From contig JALOPD010000095.1 of NCBI GenBank assembly GCA_025454075.1, forward strand, positions 1 to 12,213: a stretch of 12,213 nt of DNA. Direction: 5' to 3'. Under the pieces are notes generated by a model. That model did not search any database, was not told where the DNA came from, and saw nothing but the letters and a program-made list of their open reading frames with translations. Each line of letters starts with the position of its first letter. Within the stretch, counting starts at the first letter, position 1. The position numbers were made by a program, and so were the translations under genes. The stretch is from Desulfobacterales bacterium. Its GTDB lineage: Bacteria > Desulfobacterota > Desulfobacteria > Desulfobacterales > UBA2174_A. Below are positions 6,992 through 12,213 of the stretch, piece after piece.

Positions 6992-8803
6992 CTATACAGC
7001 CCGGATGGTATACGTGCTGTCTTCCTGCGGGTCGATGACGTGCACAGCACAGGCGATGCATGGGTCGAAGGAATGGACCGTGCGCAGGATCTCGACCGGA
7101 CGCTTGGAATCGATGACCGGGGTCCCCACCAGGGCTGACTCAACGGGTCCTGGCTTGTCTGCCGAACACCGGGGGCCGAAGTTCCAGGTAGAAGGAACCA
7201 CCAGCTGGTAGTTGCCGATGGCCCCGTTCTGGATCTGGAGCCAGTGGCCGACCGCACCACGGGGCGCTTCATTCAAACCGTAGCCGGAAGCGCTCGCGGC
7301 CATGGACCATGACTGAAAAACGCTTCCCCCCGGTTGCAGCTGATTGAGCCAATTGCCCATGGCACCGGCGATTACCTGGGTCTCCAGAGCGCGTGCCGCA
7401 ATCCTGCCGATGGTGGAGTACATCTGGGGGAGTGTAAGCCCGGTTTCCTGCAGAAACCCGTCGACCGCCGCCGTTATTTCCGGATGGTTCATCCCGTATG
7501 CGACCATGACCCGCGCCAGCGGCCCGACCTCGACCGGCTCGCCTTGGTAGCGCGGAGCCTTCAGCCAACTGTAACGATCCGCCGTGTTGTGAGCCGTGAA
7601 CATCGGGGCGGTCACCCCTGAGGATGGTGGAAGGGCCGCTTCACCTTCGTACCAGCTGTGCCTGACATGCTCAAGGATGGCCGAGGTGTTGAGCGGCGCA
7701 ACCGCGCCTCGGTTTATAATAACCCCTTGAGGGAAATAGAGGCTGGCAGGTTCTGATTCCGTTTGGGGGAATTCGCCATACGCCAGCAGGTTGTTTGTAG
7801 CGCCGAGCCCCGCCCACTCCGGGTAGGCCTGCGCAACCAAAATGGCGTCCGGCAGATAGACCGTGTCGATGAACCCCCGCACCTCATCAAGAATCGCACG
7901 GAATTCGCTGATGCGGGCGGCATTGAGATCATAGCTGCAGGTGACCCCGCCCACTCGCAGGCTTTGCACATGGGGGTTCTTACCGCCGAAGATCGCGTGC
8001 ATGCGGACGGCCTTGGCTTGGAGCTTGAGCGCTTCCAAATAGTGGGCCGCCAGCAACAGGTTTTCTTCAGGGGTCAGCAGGTAAGCCTCATGCGGCCAAT
8101 ACGCCCCGGCAAAGATTCCGAGCTGTCCGCTTGAGACCAGCGTCTGAAGGCGATTTTTGGCTGCGGCAAAATCGATTGCCGGAGCGTTGGGAGAGATGGT
8201 CGTCGCCAGCGATGCCGTGGCTGCGGGGTCTGCATTCAAGGCAGAGGTGATGTCCACCCAGTCCATGGCGCTGAGATGATAGAAGTGGACGATGTGGTCG
8301 TGGAGGAACTGGGCCCCCATCAACAGGTTGCGGACGACGCGGGCATTGCTCGGCACCGTGACGCCGAGCGCGTTCTCCACGCAGCGCACCGAAGCCTCCC
8401 CATGCACATAGGTGCACACCCCGCAAAGCCTCTGGGTGAAGAGCCAGGCATCTTCCGGGTTGCGCCCCTTGAGAATGGTTTCAATGCCTCGGAACAGCAT
8501 CCCGCTGCTCCAGGCCGAAGCCACCTGACCGCTTTTGATTTCCGTCTCCAGCCGCAGGTGACCCTCGATGCGAGTCACCGGGTCGATGGTGATTCTCCCG
8601 TCGGCCGGCGGCGGCAGGGCCGGAGCCGTTGTCGGGCCGGTCCCTGTCGATGTGCCGCCGGTGGAACTGCCCGACCCACTGCCTCCTCCGCACCCCGACA
8701 GTGCCACCAGCATGGCGGCAGGCGCTATTATGTCTTTAGCCTTCAGAGAAGAGTCACCTTCTTTTTGGCGGTCGCTTGGCAAATCGTTTTGTTGCACGCT
8801 CAT
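6992..8803 (-). CDS. [NiFe]-hydrogenase large (catalytic) subunit with lipoprotein-like N-terminus
   Basis: 603 aa; the subunit holding the Ni-Fe(CN)2CO centre where H2 is split. The nickel ligands lie in RLCGVC (Cys127, Cys130, followed by His134) and DPCIACAVH (Cys582, Cys585). His588 is followed by a 15-residue tail (VIDPQEDSTYTIRAV) of the kind removed by a maturation protease after metal insertion. PVTRIEGH (75-82) is the usual first conserved block. Upstream of it the protein has about 70 extra residues: KAKDIIAPAAMLVALSGC with a lipobox (LSG-Cys38), then a Gly/Ser/Thr/Pro linker. ATG 8803 is supported by GGAGGTG just upstream and by the ATGA overlap with the small-subunit stop. The terminator follows 26 nt after the gene. 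Group 1-type membership is inferred from the small subunit. Confidence 0.97.
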   Translation of the reverse strand: MSVQQNDLPSDRQKEGDSSLKAKDIIAPAAMLVALSGCGGGSGSGSSTGGTSTGTGPTTAPALPPPADGRITIDPVTRIEGHLRLETEIKSGQVASAWSSGMLFRGIETILKGRNPEDAWLFTQRLCGVCTYVHGEASVRCVENALGVTVPSNARVVRNLLMGAQFLHDHIVHFYHLSAMDWVDITSALNADPAATASLATTISPNAPAIDFAAAKNRLQTLVSSGQLGIFAGAYWPHEAYLLTPEENLLLAAHYLEALKLQAKAVRMHAIFGGKNPHVQSLRVGGVTCSYDLNAARISEFRAILDEVRGFIDTVYLPDAILVAQAYPEWAGLGATNNLLAYGEFPQTESEPASLYFPQGVIINRGAVAPLNTSAILEHVRHSWYEGEAALPPSSGVTAPMFTAHNTADRYSWLKAPRYQGEPVEVGPLARVMVAYGMNHPEITAAVDGFLQETGLTLPQMYSTIGRIAARALETQVIAGAMGNWLNQLQPGGSVFQSWSMAASASGYGLNEAPRGAVGHWLQIQNGAIGNYQLVVPSTWNFGPRCSADKPGPVESALVGTPVIDSKRPVEILRTVHSFDPCIACAVHVIDPQEDSTYTIRAV

Positions 8804-9711
8804 CCCTCACCTCCGTTTGGTTCCTGGTAAAACGGCGTCATGCGATCCCAGAAATCAGGCTCGCTGCAGCCGATGCATGGATGTCCGGCCTGCATCGGAA
8901 AGCTGGTGGCATCGTTGAATTTGATCGTCGGACAGTTGTTGCCGCAGATCTTGCCCTTGCACCCAAAATCCTCCAGGCAGCGGGACTCGTTTTCCCGGAA
9001 CGGGCACTGGCTGTGGACGGTCTTGCCGTATGCGAAGGTCGGCCGCCCGTCCGCATCCAAAGAAGGCAAGGTCCCTTGCAGCAGATAGTTGGCAATCACC
9101 CCTACGAAGTTCACCGGGTTCGGCGGGCAGCCGGGGAGATTCACGACCGGCACCGCCAGCCCGGTACCCAGCGCACCCTCTACGCCCGCCGCACCGGTCG
9201 GGTTGGGGGCTGCCGCAGGAAGCCCGCCAAAGGAGGCGCAGTTGCCGAGAGCGATGATCGCCTTGGCCTTGGGGCAGATCTCCTGGGCGATGCTCAGCAT
9301 CGTCCGGCCGCCGATCCATCCATATGCGCCCCCGGCCGCCGTGGGGATGGCCCCCTCCACCACGCAGAAGAACTGGCCCTTGTTCTGCTCTGCTTTGGAG
9401 GTGAGGATTTGCTCGACCGTATCCCCTGCAGCGGCCATGAGCGTTTCATGGTAGTCGAGCGAGATCGTGTCAAATATCAGATCGGCAAACCCCGGGTTTG
9501 AGGTCCGCAGCACCGCTTCGGTGCATCCGGTGCACTCGGCAAAATGCAGCCACAGCACCGATGGTTTCGGACCGGCGGCAAAGGCCTCGAAAATCTTCGC
9601 CCCGAAAGTCGGGTCCAAACCCAAGGCGCCGGCCACCACGCCGCAGAATTTCAGAAATTGACGCCTTGAAATCCCGTCCTGCTTATTTCCTTCCTTTTCA
9701 TGATCGATCAT
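8800..9711 (-). CDS. [NiFe]-hydrogenase small (Fe-S) subunit, Tat-exported
   Basis: 303 aa; it carries electrons from the NiFe site through three Fe-S clusters. A twin-arginine signal (SRRQFLK, residues 15-21, then a hydrophobic FCGVVAGALGL) sends the folded dimer to the periplasm. The proximal [4Fe-4S] ligands are Cys60, Cys63 (ECTGC), Cys158 (GNCASFGG) and Cys195 (GCPPNP). The distal cluster is His233, Cys236, Cys245 and Cys251. The medial cluster is Cys260, Cys279 and Cys282, with Pro272 (SFP) in place of a fourth ligand, typical of [3Fe-4S]. No C-terminal membrane helix follows, unlike HyaA/HupS types, so it resembles the soluble Desulfovibrio-type enzyme. The loop between Cys236 and Cys245 is only 8 residues, shorter than usual. 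A GGAGG site precedes ATG 9711. Confidence 0.97.
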   Translation of the reverse strand: MIDHEKEGNKQDGISRRQFLKFCGVVAGALGLDPTFGAKIFEAFAAGPKPSVLWLHFAECTGCTEAVLRTSNPGFADLIFDTISLDYHETLMAAAGDTVEQILTSKAEQNKGQFFCVVEGAIPTAAGGAYGWIGGRTMLSIAQEICPKAKAIIALGNCASFGGLPAAAPNPTGAAGVEGALGTGLAVPVVNLPGCPPNPVNFVGVIANYLLQGTLPSLDADGRPTFAYGKTVHSQCPFRENESRCLEDFGCKGKICGNNCPTIKFNDATSFPMQAGHPCIGCSEPDFWDRMTPFYQEPNGGEG

Positions 9712-9770
9712 AAATCCTCCATTATTGCTGGTAATGTCTTTTTCAACCGCTGGGCTCTTTCCGTTAACCT

Positions 9771-10091
9771 TTACTCAATCAAATGTTTCAAGCCGGTGGC
9801 AAAGCGGGTGGACCCATCAACGCAGATCGGCTTTGACCACTTGACCTGGGCAAGAGACATGGAGCGGAAGCCATCCACGATTTTCGTTCTGGAACGCTCC
9901 AACGAGATTTTTTTCGTGCGACAAAGCAGAACCGTCCCCTCTTTAACCTGCACCTGCAATTCGGCATACAAACCGGAGTCACAGTAATTTTTCATTTGCC
10001 CGTAAAATGCCTCTGTGGGGCTCTGGCTGCTGAAGTAGCTGCAGACTATTGAGCTTTCGATTTCATACCGGCTGCTGGTTCTGTTTTCCAT
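9771..10091 (-). CDS. Small PilZ-like protein in the hydrogenase operon
   Basis: 106 aa, no signal peptide. The layout is that of a single PilZ domain, the c-di-GMP receptor fold: an N-terminal RxxxR (Arg4-TSS-Arg8), then a strand-rich body with NYCDSGLY (35-42), where a PilZ would have (D/N)xSxxG and here Cys37 replaces the Ser. AQVKWSKP (81-88) and a final ATGLKHL follow, like the A.V.W...GI.F end of PilZ domains. GGAGGTGA lies just before ATG 10091. The gene is 59 nt upstream of the small subunit and 97 nt downstream of the cytochrome, all on the same strand, so it is almost certainly co-transcribed. The domain call is by motif only; it could be an unrelated small beta protein. Confidence 0.65.
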   Translation of the reverse strand: MENRTSSRYEIESSIVCSYFSSQSPTEAFYGQMKNYCDSGLYAELQVQVKEGTVLLCRTKKISLERSRTKIVDGFRSMSLAQVKWSKPICVDGSTRFATGLKHLIE

Positions 10092-10188
10092 AAGTCACCT
10101 CCATTGGTCAGGCACTGAAGGTTTGGATTATGGCGACATCCTTCGTGCCAGTAACATTCGATGGATTTGGCTCTGAAACACCTCTTCT

Positions 10189-11952
10189 CTACTTGAGGCC
10201 TCTTTCCGGCCGGGTGAAGCTGTGACACCTGGCGCAGTCGTACTGCTTGTCCTTCACATGTTTGTCGTGAACGGATTTGAACCCCGGGTTTTTCTTGCTC
10301 CCGTGGCATTGGCTGCACACAGCAGTTTCGGTGGCCTTCAAGCCGTATCCCAGATCCGCCTTTAAGTTCATCCGGGTTGTCGATCCGTGGCAGGCCGCAC
10401 ACGCCAACGCCTGGGAGGGGGGGCTGACCTGATGGTTCAGGAGTTGGAACGTGTCTGTTTTGACCCAGCTGAAGGCCTCATTTTCGGAGTAACCCATGTT
10501 TTTCAGCCCGGCCTTGACGGCCAGTGTTGCCCGGTTCAGGGCATCCGTGCTGCGGAAATACACATTCGTGTCCAAGGCAATCAGCTCCTTGGTTTTGTTT
10601 TGCATGGGCTGCTCGGCGGTCTTGTACTTGAACGGGTACAGCTTGTTGTCAGGCGAGGTGTCGTCCACTGCCCCGTCGGGTCTGGAAGTCGGGTAGGCGC
10701 CGGTCTTCGGGTCGATCCGGGCGGCTTCACCGAGAACGTAATTGTAGCTGTAGAGGTTCCAGAACCGGTATTTCGGGGTCAGATTGTTGGCCTTGGTGCT
10801 GGCCGGATGGTACGGGACCGCCGTGGCGTTCGAGCTCAGCCAGGTCCGGTGAGTTTCGGTGGCCTCATTAGCGGGTGTGTCGCTGGCATTTTTCGCATAC
10901 GTGGGGATGTGGCAGGTCTGGCAAGCCACCCGCGCCACATGGCGGTTGATATCCTCCGTACCGTGCCCGCTGGTGGTTGTCTTATCGGTGTGGCAGTTCG
11001 TGCAGGACATCTCGACATCCAGATCGGTCTGGCGCAGGTCGGAGCCCCGGCCCGCGATCCGATGATCCTTGGTGATATGACACTCCTGGCACTTCATGTC
11101 GGCTCCGGCAACGGACATGTGCCGGTCATACTGCACGTCGTTGGTGTTCGCCGTGGCAAAAGCGAGATCCCCGCGCTTTACCGCATCGCCCCCTCCGGCC
11201 TTTGCATGGCAGGAAAGGCAGTTTGCCCTCTCCGGCAGGTGCACCGTCTGAACGGCCTTGTTCAGGGTAATGGTCATATTGGCCGTGTCCGGCGTGAATA
11301 TGCCGTTGACCTTGACGCGTTTGTAATCCTTTTGATGGCAGACCAGGCAGTCGATGTTCTTAAGCTGCTCGTCGGTTGGGGATGCTGTGGCCACCGGCTT
11401 GGCACCCAGACCGACATGGCAGGCCCCGCAATCTCCCCAGTTGCCGAGAATGTTGATGCAGTAGCTGTTGACGGCGTTCGAAATCTTGCCCTGCTTTACC
11501 GGACCGTTGGTCCGGTAAAGCGCATCCCCTTCCCACCGGTAATGGGTCGAAGCGTACATCTCTCTTGCCTGCTCTTTGTGGCAGGATAGACACACCCCGG
11601 GGGCGCCGTCCCAGGTGAGGCTGGCGTGGCCGGTGGCCGGAGTCCCGCCGCCTGTCGAACCTCCTCCCGTTGAGCCTCCGCCTGTTGTGACGAGATCAAC
11701 GCCGTTGCAGTCCTGGTCGATTCCATCATTGGGAATTTCCGTGGCACCGGGATAAACGGACGCTTTGCGGTCATTGCAGTCCACGGTTGACGGATAGCCG
11801 TCCCTGTCGCGGTCAACGAGTCTGCCTCCACGATTATCCCGGCTTCTACTTTCCCTGGACTCCGCGCCCCACGAATTCGACAGAAACATCCACGTAATTA
11901 CGCACAAAGCCAGGATAAGAATTCCTATTTTAGAGTAGGCATCTCTGCTCAC
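10189..11952 (-). CDS. Decahaem cytochrome c, octahaem-tetrathionate-reductase-like, with N-terminal MopE-type motif
   Basis: 587 aa from GTG 11952, chosen because GGGAGG lies 6 nt upstream; a TTG at 11958 would abut the ribosome-binding site. A signal peptide (hydrophobic [15 protein letters not shown], then SNSWGAES) sends it to the periplasm or beyond. Residues 46-86 form a MopE-type metal-binding motif ([15 protein letters not shown], then PGATEI and [10 protein letters not shown] with two Cys). A GGGST-repeat linker follows. Ten CxxCH haem sites begin at 121, 175, 202, 245, 288, 317, 344, 518, 546 and 573. The spacing and the NSYC...CGACHVGLG segment resemble octahaem tetrathionate reductases. 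The 174-residue gap between haems 7 and 8 lacks haem sites. First gene of the hydrogenase operon; its likely role is accepting electrons from the hydrogenase. Confidence 0.93.
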   Translation of the reverse strand: MSRDAYSKIGILILALCVITWMFLSNSWGAESRESRSRDNRGGRLVDRDRDGYPSTVDCNDRKASVYPGATEIPNDGIDQDCNGVDLVTTGGGSTGGGSTGGGTPATGHASLTWDGAPGVCLSCHKEQAREMYASTHYRWEGDALYRTNGPVKQGKISNAVNSYCINILGNWGDCGACHVGLGAKPVATASPTDEQLKNIDCLVCHQKDYKRVKVNGIFTPDTANMTITLNKAVQTVHLPERANCLSCHAKAGGGDAVKRGDLAFATANTNDVQYDRHMSVAGADMKCQECHITKDHRIAGRGSDLRQTDLDVEMSCTNCHTDKTTTSGHGTEDINRHVARVACQTCHIPTYAKNASDTPANEATETHRTWLSSNATAVPYHPASTKANNLTPKYRFWNLYSYNYVLGEAARIDPKTGAYPTSRPDGAVDDTSPDNKLYPFKYKTAEQPMQNKTKELIALDTNVYFRSTDALNRATLAVKAGLKNMGYSENEAFSWVKTDTFQLLNHQVSPPSQALACAACHGSTTRMNLKADLGYGLKATETAVCSQCHGSKKNPGFKSVHDKHVKDKQYDCARCHSFTRPERGLK

Positions 11953-12079
11953 AGTCAACCTCCCGCACGAGTGGTTACTTGCTGTATGGAAACATCAACC
12001 GCCGCTTTGGGCGGAGATGGTGAATATCAAACAAAAACAGGCGACCGCCCGGAAAATGAGCGCAACGAAACGCGGTGCT

Positions 12080-12157
12080 TCAGTTCGCTGGATTCTTAAT
12101 TAAAACGAGCAGGTCTTTGAAATTACAGGGTGCTGCCGGGGAATGATAAGCGGTCAT
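12080..12157 (-). CDS. Possible 25-aa leader peptide or small protein upstream of the hydrogenase operon
   Basis: A 25-codon ORF starting MTAYHSPAAPCNFKDLL and ending at TGA 12080-12082. GGAGG (complement of 12167-12171) lies about 9 nt before the ATG, a strong ribosome-binding site. It ends about 128 nt upstream of the cytochrome start. No function is recognisable. It could be a regulatory leader peptide, a small protein or a chance ORF. Between it and the cytochrome gene (11953-12079) I see a small CCGCC/GGCGG hairpin (11999-12014) and AT-rich patches, but no promoter I would defend. Confidence 0.35.
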   Translation of the reverse strand: MTAYHSPAAPCNFKDLLVLIKNPAN

Positions 12158-12162
12158 GCGGT

Positions 12163-12175
12163 ATACCTCCGGTAT
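12163..12175. promoter_or_regulatory. Inverted repeat enclosing a ribosome-binding site
   Basis: ATACC-TCC-GGTAT has perfect 5-bp arms. On the minus strand it reads ATACC-GGA-GGTAT, so the GGAGG ribosome-binding site of the 25-codon ORF sits across the loop and the 3' arm. It could be a small RNA hairpin controlling translation, or a DNA operator. Confidence 0.3.
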
Positions 12176-12209
12176 CGAATTGGTGGAGGAAAGACCCCCG
12201 TTCGATTCC
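12171..12209. repeat. Imperfect inverted repeat at the right edge
   Basis: GGTATCGAAT (12171-12180) and GTTCGATTCC (12200-12209) are reverse complements at eight of ten positions, with a purine/pyrimidine-asymmetric 19-nt centre. This may be the edge of a longer structured leader, but the window ends here. Confidence 0.3.
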
Positions 12210-12213
12210 GAAG

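Noticed and set aside
10387..11589. 400-aa plus-strand open frame opposite the cytochrome
   Set aside because: The minus strand has ten CxxCH motifs and a signal peptide; the plus-strand frame is a shadow.
12196..12213. tRNA-like T-loop GTTCGATTCC at the right edge
   Set aside because: The flanking bases do not form the required 5-bp T stem, and no other tRNA arm is visible.
11953..12213. Sigma54 (GG-N10-GC) promoter for the hydrogenase operon
   Set aside because: No TGGCAC-N5-TTGC-type match was found on the minus strand, and sigma70 candidates there were too weak to report.

Overview
The window looks like chromosomal DNA of a GC-rich anaerobic bacterium, most likely a Desulfobacterota (former Deltaproteobacteria) member. 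The clues are a Tat-exported periplasmic-type [NiFe] hydrogenase in an operon with a multihaem cytochrome c, a linked groES-groEL pair, and a hypothetical protein of a type I associate with Syntrophobacter-like genomes. The assignment is inference; no rRNA or tRNA is present to confirm it.

Layout. Bases 1-226 are the tail of an unidentified gene. A sigma70-like promoter overlapping its stop leads to a hexameric NADP-type glutamate dehydrogenase (327-1676) in which the family's catalytic lysine is alanine. A 126-bp imperfect palindrome follows immediately. Next comes a 359-aa hypothetical protein (1981-3060), then an AT-rich leader with a promoter and inverted repeats, then groES and groEL (3375-5308). 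A perfect 40-bp palindrome closes the chaperonin operon as a terminator. A translationally coupled pair follows: a Nudix hydrolase with an insertion in its Nudix box (5446-6327) and a small SET-domain methyltransferase with a post-SET cysteine motif (6324-6767).

The right half (6992-11952) is one minus-strand operon that ends at a clear rho-independent terminator (6928-6966). In transcription order it holds a ten-haem cytochrome c with an N-terminal MopE-type metal-binding motif, a small PilZ-like protein, the [NiFe]-hydrogenase small subunit (Tat signal, three Fe-S clusters), and the catalytic large subunit. The last two overlap by ATGA. The large subunit carries its own lipobox-like N-terminus and a Gly/Ser/Thr/Pro linker, which large subunits do not normally have. 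The small subunit lacks the C-terminal membrane helix used by many uptake hydrogenases.

The simplest reading is a periplasmic, possibly lipid-anchored, H2-oxidising enzyme that passes electrons to a dedicated decahaem cytochrome resembling octahaem tetrathionate reductases. A PilZ-like component raises the possibility of c-di-GMP input. A 25-codon ORF with a strong ribosome-binding site lies upstream of the operon. This hydrogenase-cytochrome unit is the strongest candidate here for an undescribed system.
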